The notes under the pieces are model-generated. The model was given only the letters and a program-made list of their open reading frames with translations, did not search any database and was not told the DNA's origin. This document shows positions 36,513 through 45,324 of a stretch of 64,000 nucleotides of DNA, piece by piece; the stretch's first letter is position 1, and every line of letters begins with the position of its first letter. Source of the stretch: Albidovulum sp. (GTDB taxonomy: Bacteria; Pseudomonadota; Alphaproteobacteria; Rhodobacterales; Rhodobacteraceae); NCBI GenBank assembly GCA_028823855.1, contig JAPPFL010000009.1, forward strand, positions 81,432 to 145,431, given 5' to 3'. The position numbers and the translations under genes were made by a program.

Positions 36513-38024
36513 TCAACCGCTCGGGTTGCTAAACTGCCCGTGGAATCCCAGCGGCAGCGGGTAGGGCAGCCATGCTGTCGCTACGGGACCGGCGGATACC
36601 TGGCGCGCATCGAAGACGGTGATGCCGCTTACGCCCTTTCCGTGCTCCAGGAATGTTCCGACCAGCCAACCGTCGTCTTCGAACCGGCCCTCCGGCGAAG
36701 GCACGAAAACATGCTCCTCGACAACAGTTCCGGGTCCGAAATCGAATTTCTCGGCCGAAGCGCCTGCAAGATCCCGCTTGACGACCATCCGCGGCAGCCA
36801 GTCCTTGCGGCCAAGCGAATCCAGCGTATAGACGAATTGGTTCCGTATTCCCGTGAACAACGGCGAGACCTGCGGGAATTCGGCGACTTCTCCCGTGTTC
36901 CGGATGTCGGCCTTTCCATCTTTGCTGATCGAAATTCGGCAGTAGGTTGGCGGTTCAACTTCCCTGAAATGTCCCTTCATGACGTCTAGGAACGCATCCG
37001 AGACCAGCCCGGCGTCTTTGGCCAGGCAATGATCGAAGTGAATTGTTCCATTGCCCTCTTCCCATCCGTTACCATGATGAAATCCGAACCCCGGCGGCAA
37101 CTGAACCCACCTCCTGTCATCGAAACTGTTCTTTGAAACGATAAGGACGCGCGCCCCTAATTCCGGCTTCCAAACGTGGCCGTCAAGAAATGTGTGTCCT
37201 CTGTCAAGGTCGTGGACATATGGAGGAATAACGATAACGAGATGCAGGTTTGTCACGACGAAATCGTGCACCATGCCCAACGGTTCGACCGGAACGGCGG
37301 TTGCCTTGATTATCTGTCCGGTTGCGGAAATGTGGTAAAGAACAATTGAAGTCGACGGGATCAGGGCATAGCCGAAGGCCCAGAGCGTGCCATTGGGGTC
37401 CCGCTTTGGATGCGCGGTAAACGGCAGGCCCTTCAGACCATCGCCCCATGACTTGAACGCTTGCCAATCCAGCGTTTCACGGTCGAGCACGCTTGCCGAT
37501 CCGCCTTCCCAAAGCGCCATGAGCTCGCCTCCGTGATCAAGCACGGAAATGTTTGCCACGTTCATGGCGTCGGGTCCGGCAACCGGCGCGCTACCAGGCA
37601 AGCGCGTTCCGAAGGCTGGATAGATTCGCCGACCGGCCGCATCCTCGTGCCGGAGTTTCGGCGTCTTGATCATGCGACCCCGGTGAGAAACTCTTCCGCC
37701 GGCAAAACGGAACTCTTGGATCATTCCGTCTCCGTCAAACCAGTGCCGGTATCTGATGCCGTGTCGATCATGTGCCGCCGGTCCATTTCGCCACAGGGTA
37801 CCTGTCAGGTTTTCGGGCAGTTTTCCGTCCAATGCCAATTCGCGGCAATCGAGACGGTCGGACTTCGGGGACACCCAGCCCAGAGCCCGGGTGTCCTTTC
37901 CGAAGGCGCCTTCTATCGGCGTGGCAATTCCGCCTGGCGCTGAAGTTTCGCCCAAAGCGACTGAACCGCCGAAAGATAGCCCAGTCGCGGCAGAACCGGA
38001 CAAAAACGCTCTGCGATCCAACAT
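36513..38024 (-). CDS. Carotenoid oxygenase family protein with Tat-type signal
   Basis: Non-heme iron dioxygenase of the RPE65/carotenoid cleavage family (503 residues). The N-terminus MLDRRAFLSGSAATGLSFGG has the twin-arginine pattern R-R-A-F-L, so export by Tat is likely. The four iron-binding His fit FTAHPKRDP, GMVHDFVVT, FHHGNGWEE and LGFHGQFS. Seven-bladed propeller segments such as LWRNGPAAHDRHG and HRGRMIKTPKL are present. The substrate may be a carotenoid, apocarotenoid or phenylpropene; sequence does not decide. It follows a small DUF2141 gene by 13 bases and probably shares its transcript. Confidence 0.9.
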   Translation of the reverse strand: MLDRRAFLSGSAATGLSFGGSVALGETSAPGGIATPIEGAFGKDTRALGWVSPKSDRLDCRELALDGKLPENLTGTLWRNGPAAHDRHGIRYRHWFDGDGMIQEFRFAGGRVSHRGRMIKTPKLRHEDAAGRRIYPAFGTRLPGSAPVAGPDAMNVANISVLDHGGELMALWEGGSASVLDRETLDWQAFKSWGDGLKGLPFTAHPKRDPNGTLWAFGYALIPSTSIVLYHISATGQIIKATAVPVEPLGMVHDFVVTNLHLVIVIPPYVHDLDRGHTFLDGHVWKPELGARVLIVSKNSFDDRRWVQLPPGFGFHHGNGWEEGNGTIHFDHCLAKDAGLVSDAFLDVMKGHFREVEPPTYCRISISKDGKADIRNTGEVAEFPQVSPLFTGIRNQFVYTLDSLGRKDWLPRMVVKRDLAGASAEKFDFGPGTVVEEHVFVPSPEGRFEDDGWLVGTFLEHGKGVSGITVFDARQVSAGPVATAWLPYPLPLGFHGQFSNPSG

Positions 38025-38037
38025 CGGGCCACTCCTT

Positions 38038-38484
38038 TCAATACTGGAGTTTCAGGCTTGCCAAGACGGAGGCGTCTCCAACCTGGACAGAGGCGGCTTC
38101 AAATTCGGGAGGCCCCATCTGACCCGTGGCATCGTTGGCGAACCCGTATCCCTCAGTCGGCATTCCGAGGAGGTTCGTGTCGAGATCTCCGTTGCCGTTT
38201 TCATCATGGAATACGCTGACCGCGTACGTTCCGGCAGGCAAATCCAAGAAAGCGACCGACTGCCGGCCCTGTATTGCGAGCCACCATGCGCCTGCAACCG
38301 CGCCTTCCATGTCGGGAAAATTGACGTCTTCGCGAGCGGTATGGATTGCGACGTAAATCCGGCCGCTTGACGAGCGGATTTCATTGACTTCTACAGTAAG
38401 ATCGCCCGCAGTCGACTGAGCAACGGCGGCGACGGATAAGATCAGTGCTATGCCTAGGTGTTTCACGGCTTTCTCCATTGTCAT
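38038..38484 (-). CDS. DUF2141 domain-containing exported protein
   Basis: Small periplasmic protein (148 residues from the ATG at 38484). Signal peptide MTMEKAVKHLGIALILSVAA ending near QSTAG. The DUF2141 pattern is present: LTVEVNEIRSSSGRIYVAI, AFLDLPAGTYAVSVFHDENG and NGDLDTNLLGMPTEGYGFA. The family has a beta-sandwich fold and unknown role, and often stands near carotenoid or lipid genes. The open frame begins with TTG at 38502, but the ATGs at 38484 or 38478 fit a signal peptide better. Confidence 0.85.
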   Translation of the reverse strand: MTMEKAVKHLGIALILSVAAVAQSTAGDLTVEVNEIRSSSGRIYVAIHTAREDVNFPDMEGAVAGAWWLAIQGRQSVAFLDLPAGTYAVSVFHDENGNGDLDTNLLGMPTEGYGFANDATGQMGPPEFEAASVQVGDASVLASLKLQY

Positions 38485-38564
38485 GTTGACGATCGCGGCC
38501 AAAAGTGCGAACTGCGGCGAAAGGCTTCAATAGCGTTTTCGCGAATGGACGGCATTATTCGCAA

Positions 38565-39359
38565 ATGAAAACAAAAATGCAGTTGGCGATACGCGAATTG
38601 CGTCGGAATAGGCGTTTCAGGAGGCATGTCCTGGCCGTCGCCGTAACCATTGCCGTGCTGGCGTATCTTGGACCGTTCGGAACTGCCGTGCGCCTTGAAT
38701 CGGGCGAACTCATTCTTTACTGGCTGGTCGCGGTAGCCGGCAACTGGTCGCTTGCGATGACCATTGTGCCGGCGGCGCACCGTGTTGCCGCGATCGCCGG
38801 AAAGCCTGTTTGGGTTGGCACTATTGCCGGTGCGCTGGCCGCGGCGTTCCCTGGAACAGCAATTGTATTTGCGCTTGAATGGCAGGTCGGCGACCCGATC
38901 ACCTCCGCGACTGGTCTTGTCTACCTTTATTCCTGCGTTGCGCTTGTTTTTCTGGTTCTTTCATTCCTCGCGTACCATCTCGTTGAAGTGCCGCTACGCG
39001 CTCCAGCGTCCGAATGCTCATCGGAACCGGCTAGCCAAACGCCTGGTTCTTCTCCGTTTCTGTCGCGACTTCCGTCGCGTTTAGGATTCGATCTTCTGCA
39101 TCTGAGGATGCAGGATCATTACGTTCAAGCGCACACGACCAATGGTTCGGAACTTGTCCTGCTACGGTTTCGAGATGCGTTACGCGAGGTTGAAAACCTT
39201 GACGGAATGCAGGTGCATCGCTCTCATTGGGTCGCTCGTTCCGCGATCAAGGAAGCAAGACGGCATTCGGGTCGCGTGACGCTGGAACTTGTAAATGGAA
39301 CCGAAGTGCCGGTCAGCCGTTCCTATGTCCCCATTTTGAAATCGGAAGGCTTGCTTTGA
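38565..39359 (+). CDS. Membrane-anchored LytTR family transcriptional regulator
   Basis: This 264-residue protein has four hydrophobic segments in the N-terminal ~145 residues and a C-terminal LytTR DNA-binding domain: LLHLRMQDHYVQAHTTNGSE, VLLRFRDALREVENLDGMQVHRSHWVAR and LELVNGTEVPVSRSYVPILK. Membrane LytTR proteins sense an envelope or lipid cue without a separate kinase. It is divergent from the DUF2141-carotenoid oxygenase genes across an 80-base gap, so it may control them (inference). The ATG at 38565 is used; upstream codons of the frame are not family-like. Confidence 0.87.
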   Translation: MKTKMQLAIRELRRNRRFRRHVLAVAVTIAVLAYLGPFGTAVRLESGELILYWLVAVAGNWSLAMTIVPAAHRVAAIAGKPVWVGTIAGALAAAFPGTAIVFALEWQVGDPITSATGLVYLYSCVALVFLVLSFLAYHLVEVPLRAPASECSSEPASQTPGSSPFLSRLPSRLGFDLLHLRMQDHYVQAHTTNGSELVLLRFRDALREVENLDGMQVHRSHWVARSAIKEARRHSGRVTLELVNGTEVPVSRSYVPILKSEGLL

Positions 39360-40488
39360 CGGAACGCTCGCTCGGTACTTGCGGAAGCCCTGACTGCCCG
39401 GAGTTGAATACGAAGGAGAGCATCGGGCGGGGAATCGAGCCTGCCCGAATTAGGTTCACGGCGGACGCGTCGCGCATGACTTTTTAGACAGCGCGAATTT
39501 CTTCCAGCCTGCGCGAGACTGTACTCTAAGCGTTGAAGGGAGTGCTTGCCGTCGGCCAGTTCTCGTTACGGTTGCGAAATAGTAGCTCAACAGCAATCGC
39601 GGAGAAGCAGAATCGCCGCGCGCCGTCGACCGGATAAGCCCATAGAGTCGAAGGAGCAATGCGCGGCGCGAGCGCTCGGCATCAAGAACTTCGATCGCAG
39701 CGTCGAAAAGGGGGCGCGAGATCCCTAACGTATCTCAGATGGACCTCAACCGTTCTGTCGCAAATTCCGCGATGCTGCACGATCCAGAGGCGAAATCCCG
39801 CGAGAATTGCAGAAAAGGCAAAATGCGTCGATGACATGTCGTCCTCCTCGACGGCGTCACGGCCTGGCAGCGACCAAGCCTATCAAAGGAGGAATCGTCT
39901 GTTCGCCAGATTTCGCAAGCACATTGCAATTGCAAGGAGTCAGCCTCTGGAATCCAGGGATCCCGGAGGCTTGGGTCCGCTTGCTCAACGTAACAATGCG
40001 GTAAAGATTTCGATCTAAATGTTGAACTCAACATATTGGACGCCGCATGCCAGGAAGCGCACCCCCCGGAGCAGACGCCAGCCGGAATGACCGCCAATTC
40101 GACCGAGTTCAATGCGCGGCGGCCCGATCCGCCATGATCGCGACTCTGCGCAAGCCGAACCTGCGGCAACGGTCCGCGCAACTCCGCTTCGATGCATCCG
40201 GTCATCGTCGGGCGGCCGCCGGCCGGGCGCCAAAAGGAACTTCTCGTTTGCCGGGGGCGGAATGATCCCGCCACCGGCGAGGGGCCGCCTTGGCGACCGC
40301 GGATTCGGCGGGCTGGCCTTCGCACTGGACATTCCACGGCGTACGACGATACGCATTCCCCGCGCCGCCCTTGGCTGAGCAGATCCGAACTGGCTTGACG
40401 GGCGGTACGTTGGCCGAAGGCAATGTCTCTGCGGACAGCGCCCCTCATAGATCGGCATTCCGGGTCGGGCGCAAATGGATATGAATCG
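39360..40488. other. Gene-free interval of 1.13 kb
   Basis: No recognisable gene on either strand; frames up to 237 codons are open but carry no protein-like pattern. The only distinct element is a 16-base palindrome at 40019-40034 that recurs at 58131-58146. Confidence 0.5.
40019..40034. repeat. 16-base palindrome, copy 1
   Basis: ATGTTGAACTCAACAT consists of arms ATGTTGA and TCAACAT around AC. The identical 16 bases occur at 58131-58146, inside a longer palindrome at the broken edge of an istB remnant. Flanking sequences differ. It may be a protein-binding site or an insertion target. Confidence 0.6.
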
Positions 40489-41166
40489 ATGACTTCTCAA
40501 GGGTCCGAAGCACCGCGTCCCGCGGAACGACGCCATCGATGGCTTAGGATCGAATTCCTGTGCCTGTTCCTCGCCGCTCCTGTCTTTCTGGCCGTGTTCC
40601 TGCCGCCATCCGCGATGATCCCGGCGCTGTTCTCAGTCACCATATTGGGGACGATCCTGCTGCACCGCACGCCGGGCTTTCGCTGGCGCGATCTTGCGCG
40701 AGGCTGGAATAGGATCGACTGGAAGGTCGTAGCGGCATTCGCGATCGCCACGACGGTTGTTTCCGCAGGGATCCTGATGGCCCTGCTGCCTTATCGATGG
40801 CTTGCGGTCTTACGCATGAACCCCTGGATGTGGTTGGCAATCATAGGCCTCTATCCGTTTCTCTCGGCGCTGCCGCAGGAGATCGTGTTCCGCGCGCTGT
40901 TCTTTCGCCGATACGGGCCGATCCTGCCGCCCGCGCGCGCCGCTCTGGCGCTGAACGCGGCGGTATTTTCGCTGGCGCATCTGCTCTACTGGAACTGGAT
41001 CGTCGCGACATTGACGTTCGCCGGCGGGCTGGTATTCGCCTGGGCCTACGAGGTGCGGGGATCCTTCCCCCTTGCAGCGGTCCTGCATGCGGTCGCGGGC
41101 AACATACTGTTTACCGTCGGTATCGGCGCGTTCTTCTATACGGGCACGATTTCGCGTCCGTTTTGA
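40489..41166 (+). CDS. CPBP family intramembrane metalloprotease
   Basis: Integral membrane protein (225 residues, about seven helices) of the CPBP/Abi family. The first motif reads QEIVFRALFFRRY, so the usual EExxxR has Gln-Glu; the second motif has FSLAHLLYWNW with the metal His, and the third has VLHAVAGNILF with His and Asn. The replacement of the first Glu may be tolerated or may weaken catalysis. The ATG at 40489 follows a long open frame from 40423; no ribosome site decides. It stands alone between a gene-free zone and the Tn3 wreck. Substrate unknown. Confidence 0.82.
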   Translation: MTSQGSEAPRPAERRHRWLRIEFLCLFLAAPVFLAVFLPPSAMIPALFSVTILGTILLHRTPGFRWRDLARGWNRIDWKVVAAFAIATTVVSAGILMALLPYRWLAVLRMNPWMWLAIIGLYPFLSALPQEIVFRALFFRRYGPILPPARAALALNAAVFSLAHLLYWNWIVATLTFAGGLVFAWAYEVRGSFPLAAVLHAVAGNILFTVGIGAFFYTGTISRPF

Positions 41167-41431
41167 TAGGCATTGGGCTGCGACGCATGTGAGCAGGCCG
41201 ATGCAGGCCTTCTCCGGATGAGCGCCAAATAGTGATGTGTGTAGGAAACGCTATTTCCCGCCGGTCCCGCTTTCAAGCATTGACGGCGCGGGCCGGCCGG
41301 TATCGGGGAATTCGAAATGCCGGGTGCGACCGCCTGCTCTTGTCCGGAAGTCCAATACTCCGCCGTGGTCCGAAGGCTCTCCTTTTTGGATACCGGGAGC
41401 GATGGCCGAAGGAGCCAGCCACATTGCGAGT

Positions 41432-41810
41432 TCAGCGTGAATCGCGAACACGGAGGGCGACCGGGCGCTCCTCGTGCGCCAATGCAAGTTCGGGGGCTGG
41501 CTGAAGCATGGCGGTCACCGCTACCGAGACCCCGATGCCATTGCGGTCCCACTGTTCGGCAACAAGGCGTAAGTTCAAGGACTTGCGTCGTCGCCCGATA
41601 ACGGGTGCCAGAATACCGTGGTGACGCATCGAATCGGCTCAATAGATGCGTTGGCGGCGGAGATTCCTGATGCGCGGATAGAAACGCATCCTGATCATCG
41701 CGAATACGGTGAATTTAATCTCGGTATGGCCGAGGCTGTCCGTATATTGCTCTGCAAGGTCGAGGTCGCTTTCATGGTAGAGCACGCCGTCAAGAGAGGG
41801 GGAATCAGGT
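41432..41810 (-). pseudogene. Tn3-family transposase remnant
   Basis: On the minus strand the frame reads SLDGVLYHESDLDLAEQYTD, then SLGHTEIKFTVFAMIRMRFY, PRIRNLRRQRIY, an in-frame TGA (41639-41641), and continues GILAPVIGRRRKSLNLRLVA, EQWDRNG and QPAPELALAHEE. This is the C-terminal catalytic region of Tn3 TnpA (family: LDGLLYHES, HTDT.G..D.vFal..LLGf.f.PRirdL...rLY). Only about 120 of roughly 1000 residues remain. The left part merges with the resolvase remnant, so an internal deletion has joined the two genes. Confidence 0.72.
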
Positions 41811-41859
41811 CCGTGCATTCGGTTGGGCAGTTGTAGAAAGGCGTGTAATTGAATGCGGC

Positions 41860-42270
41860 CATGCGCATTCGCGGACGAGTTCGCGCTCGAATTCGGCGAG
41901 TGCGTCGAAGATGCCGAAGGACTGGCGTCCGGTGTCGGGCGCGGTGATGATGGCGGTGCCTTGGCTGGCGAGAACCTCGAGGCCAACCCAGCGCCCGGAC
42001 AGGATGCGGGCTGCCGCCGAGCCGGTCGAGTTTCCGGGGGACGAGAATACGTCCTTCCCGCAAAAGTGCCTTCACGCAGGCTTCAAGTCAGGGACGTTCA
42101 TCCGTTCGACCGGATGCCCGGTCGGAGTAGATACGGTCCTTGCCGACACTATTTGCGATCAAGGCGTCATACTGCAGGCCGAGCGACTGCGATCCGTTGG
42201 CTCCCGCGCCGAAGGGCCTGACGGCGGCATTCATTGGTTTTCGGGGCCGGCGCGCATCGGAGGCCATCAT
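41860..42270 (-). pseudogene. Serine recombinase (resolvase) remnant of a Tn3-type element
   Basis: The minus strand reads QSLGLQYDALIANSVGKDRI, YSDRASGRTDERP, then an in-frame TGA where family members have Gly, then LEACVKALLREGRILVPRKL, DRLGGSPHP. After a frameshift and a short deletion it resumes as VGLEVLASQGTAIITAPDTG, RQSFGIFDALAEFERELVRE. This is the catalytic domain of a TnpR/Pin-type resolvase. The N-terminal Ser-containing strand is not recognisable. It runs into a Tn3 transposase remnant. Confidence 0.75.
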
Positions 42271-42898
42271 GCGGCAGATCCAAATTCCAAAATTCTCTTC
42301 CTGTCGACCCGCGTCCTCCCCTGCCCGTTTTCCGAACCCGGTTCTGGCCTCGCCCGATCTCTGCTGGCGGTATCCCCAACGCCGGCCCGATCGTACCCGC
42401 GCTCCGTGCTACCGTTCAGATCATCGGCGGTAGGCGCATTCCATCCTGAAGCGCCCGCTGGATCCATTGCATCGCCTGGCCGGGACGGCCGCGCATGCGA
42501 TTGCCTTTACAAGACTCGCTGCTTGAGGTCCCTTGCATCTTCCTTGTACGTCTGCGCCGCTGCCCGCGCTGGCGATGGGGCAGCTGATTAAAGGCGGGCG
42601 GAACGGTTAGCTGCTAATTTCAACCTGCGAGATGCGCCAGTCGTCGCGAGGCGGCGGGCGAAGCGTTCCCGGAGGCGCATGGAGGCACGGCTTGCCGACC
42701 GAGTTAGGAACAACGCCGCGTTCTGAACCAACCAGCCGCCTGGGAAATCGGAGCTCGCTTCCGCCCGGCATCCAGGAACTTGCCTATATGACCCAAAATT
42801 GCCGGCAACTCGTGGTTTTTTTGCCATTCCCTTATTGCCGGAAAAGTAGAATGGAATACGGGCTGCGCTGGGATGGAATTGCGCGGCGCGATTTCGCC
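42271..42898. other. Gene-free interval between the Tn3 wreck and livF
   Basis: About 630 bases without a recognisable gene. At 42430-42480 the minus strand spells a short protein-like run (RPGQAMQWIQRALQDGMRLP) that ends at a stop; it may be the tail of another lost gene, but I cannot name it. Confidence 0.4.
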
Positions 42899-43582
42899 CT
42901 ATAGCGCAAGTATCGCGCGGATTTCGGTTTCGGACGAATTTGACGAGGGTTCGCTGTAAACTGCTCTCCCTGCATCCAGTCCGAGAAAATGGTCGGCGAC
43001 GCTCGCGAGGAAGCCCAAGTTTTGCTCGAAGATCATTATGCCCGCCCCTTTGGCTGCGCGTTCTTTCAAGCAAGTAGCCATGAGGTTGATGTTTTCCGAT
43101 TGAACTCCCTCGGATGGCTCGTCGAGAATGACGAGCCTCGTATCTTCGATCATGGATCGGACGAAGGAAAGGATCTTTCGTTCTCCGCCGGACATGGCTC
43201 CTGCGATCTGGTCAAGCCTTCGGGCCAGCACGGGAAATCGGTCGAAATACAAACCCGGGGATTCGCCGATAGTTCCAATGTACAAGTTCTCCCGAACCGA
43301 TAGGTTGTCGAATACCAGGGATTCCTGCGGCATGAATCCGATTCCGAGTTCGCGGCGCATAAAGGCGGGGAGTTCCTCAATCCGGTCGCCGTCCAGAAGA
43401 ATTTGCCCTCCGGACGGCGGCAATCCTCCGTTCGCGAGCCTCGCGAGCGTGGATTTTCCCACGCCGTTCCGCCCGAAAACCCCAAGAATTCCACCGCGAT
43501 CGATCTTGGCGGAAACATCGAAGACTACATTTGTGCCGGAGTAGCCTCCGGTGAGATCCTTGATCTCGAAAAGCAATGTCAT
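42899..43582 (-). CDS. Branched-chain-type ABC transporter ATP-binding protein, LivF type
   Basis: ATPase of 227 residues. Walker A GVFGRNGVGKSTLA, Q-loop IGFMPQESLVFDNLSV, a near-consensus signature AMSGGERKILSFVRS, Walker B LVILDEPSEGVQSENI, and an altered H-loop IFEQN that is typical of LivF. Start overlaps the stop of the upstream fusion gene by four bases. Together with the fused LivMG, LivH and the binding protein it completes a hydrophobic-amino-acid/amide importer. Confidence 0.92.
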   Translation of the reverse strand: MTLLFEIKDLTGGYSGTNVVFDVSAKIDRGGILGVFGRNGVGKSTLARLANGGLPPSGGQILLDGDRIEELPAFMRRELGIGFMPQESLVFDNLSVRENLYIGTIGESPGLYFDRFPVLARRLDQIAGAMSGGERKILSFVRSMIEDTRLVILDEPSEGVQSENINLMATCLKERAAKGAGIMIFEQNLGFLASVADHFLGLDAGRAVYSEPSSNSSETEIRAILAL

Positions 43583-45324
43583 TTCGTACCGCCTGCGTAT
43601 ACGGCTACTACTTCGGGGTCGTTCCTGACAGCTTCATACGAGTCGAAGGCAATCGCTTCTCCATGATTCAGAACTAGAACCTTGTCGGAAGTCGCCTCGA
43701 CAATGCTCATGTCATGCTCGATAACGATGACGAGGCTGCCGCTATTCTCTTGAAACTCCCGGACCAGACTGGTCATGAGCGCGGTTTCTTCCGGCGAAAG
43801 ACCGGCGCAGGGCTCGTCGAGCAGGAGCAGCGAGGGCTTTGAAGCGATAGCCAAGGCGAATTCAAGAAACTGGCGGTGCCCTTGGGGCAGTTTTCCTGCC
43901 TGCTTTTCATTGGAATTTTTGAGCGGGACCCCTTGGCGATTCAATACTCTGCTCAGTTCTTCCGACCGCCAGTTGAACGCATCCGTTCGAAGATAATCGG
44001 CCCAGCTCGCTCGATCCGCCAGCATCGATATCGCAATATTTTCCGCAATGCTTAGCGAATTGAATACTGACGGCACTTGCAGCTTGCGTCCGATCCCGCT
44101 TTCCAGAGCTTTCCATGGCGGCCGCGAATTGACTCGATCGCCGACGAGCCGGATGGTTCCCGAGCTCAAGCGCAAATGACCGGTGATCGCGTTGAGCGCG
44201 CTAGTCTTTCCCGCCCCGTTCGGGCCGATAATGCTAATAATTCCAGTGTCCGGGGTTGCGAAGGATACTCCATTTAGAATCCGAACAACTCCGACCATGA
44301 GATGCACATTTTCAAATTCTAGAGAACCGACGATTCGCCGTCCCTTCGGCATTGGAGCGCCCGTCCGATCGGATTCTTCAATAGGCAAATCCGGCGAAAT
44401 GCGCTGAATTGATTTTTCGAGGAGTTCAGCGATTCCTCCCGGAGCCTTCAACACGACAACGATGAACGCGGCTGCCATAAGCAATTCCCAGTACGGAAAG
44501 TTGAAGCGCAATTCGGCGGAGGCCCAGCCAACGACGATCGCCCCGATTAGCGGACCGAGCACATGGAACCTGCCGCCGATGGCGGTCAAAATCACCAACT
44601 CTGCCGACAGGGCGAACCCGGTTGACGTCGGCGTTACGATTCCTTGGTGGGATGCAAATAGGATGCCGGCCAGTGCGGCCGAGGCTGCGGAAAAGGCGAA
44701 AGCCAGGCCTTTGACGGTATGCGTCGGGAAGCCGAGTAGCTGCAGTCGAGGCTCGTTGTCCGCGACCGCGCGGGCGATTAGGTTCGCGGGCAGTCGGTTG
44801 ATGGCGAACAGCAGAAGGCTCATGCCGGTCGCAGCCGCGGCTATGATATAATAGAGGTTTCCGAAGGGGTCCAACCCGCCTAGGCTCGCGAAACCGCTAA
44901 ATCCATTGAATCCACCCGTAAACTCGGTCGCGGCGCCGGCGATTTGCTCCGCGATCATTGCCAGTGCGAGGGTTATTAGGGAAAAATAGGGCCCGCTCTC
45001 GCTTCGTCCCCGAAATATAAGGAAGGCGAGGACGAAGGCGGCCGCCGAAAGCAGCAAGACAATGCCGGCCGCGGCGGCAAGCTGTAGTGCCAGGCCATCC
45101 GCAATGCGGAGAGACATTGCTCCGGCATATGCCGAGACCCCGAAAAAGATCGCTTGCCCTAGCGGAAGAACGCCGGTCTTGCCCCAAAGGAACCCGATTC
45201 CCTGGGCCGCGATTCCGTAAATCAGGTAGAGGCCGATCTGATAGGCCGTAAAGTCCCCGAACAATACGGGAATCGGCAGCAGAACGGCTAGCAACAGGCT
45301 AGCGTAGAGCAGAATGGATGCCAT
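43579..45324 (-). CDS. Fused branched-chain-type ABC permease and ATPase (LivM-LivG)
   Basis: A 581-residue fusion. Residues 1 to about 310 form a LivM permease with about ten hydrophobic segments and the motifs GKTGVLPLGQAIFFGVSAYA and IVTPTSTGFALSAELVILTA. After a linker (EESDRTGAPMPKGRRIVGSL) residues 340-581 form a LivG ATPase: Walker A SIIGPNGAGKTSALNAI, signature-like LPQGHRQFLEFALAI, Walker B SLLLLDEPCAGLSPEET and H-loop VIVIEHD. Such fusions are known. It overlaps LivH by 26 bases and LivF by four. Confidence 0.93.
   Translation of the reverse strand: MASILLYASLLLAVLLPIPVLFGDFTAYQIGLYLIYGIAAQGIGFLWGKTGVLPLGQAIFFGVSAYAGAMSLRIADGLALQLAAAAGIVLLLSAAAFVLAFLIFRGRSESGPYFSLITLALAMIAEQIAGAATEFTGGFNGFSGFASLGGLDPFGNLYYIIAAAATGMSLLLFAINRLPANLIARAVADNEPRLQLLGFPTHTVKGLAFAFSAASAALAGILFASHQGIVTPTSTGFALSAELVILTAIGGRFHVLGPLIGAIVVGWASAELRFNFPYWELLMAAAFIVVVLKAPGGIAELLEKSIQRISPDLPIEESDRTGAPMPKGRRIVGSLEFENVHLMVGVVRILNGVSFATPDTGIISIIGPNGAGKTSALNAITGHLRLSSGTIRLVGDRVNSRPPWKALESGIGRKLQVPSVFNSLSIAENIAISMLADRASWADYLRTDAFNWRSEELSRVLNRQGVPLKNSNEKQAGKLPQGHRQFLEFALAIASKPSLLLLDEPCAGLSPEETALMTSLVREFQENSGSLVIVIEHDMSIVEATSDKVLVLNHGEAIAFDSYEAVRNDPEVVAVYAGGTK

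Noticed and set aside
39735..40448. 237-codon minus-strand frame
   Set aside because: Arg/Ser-rich translation with no domain pattern and no neighbour support.
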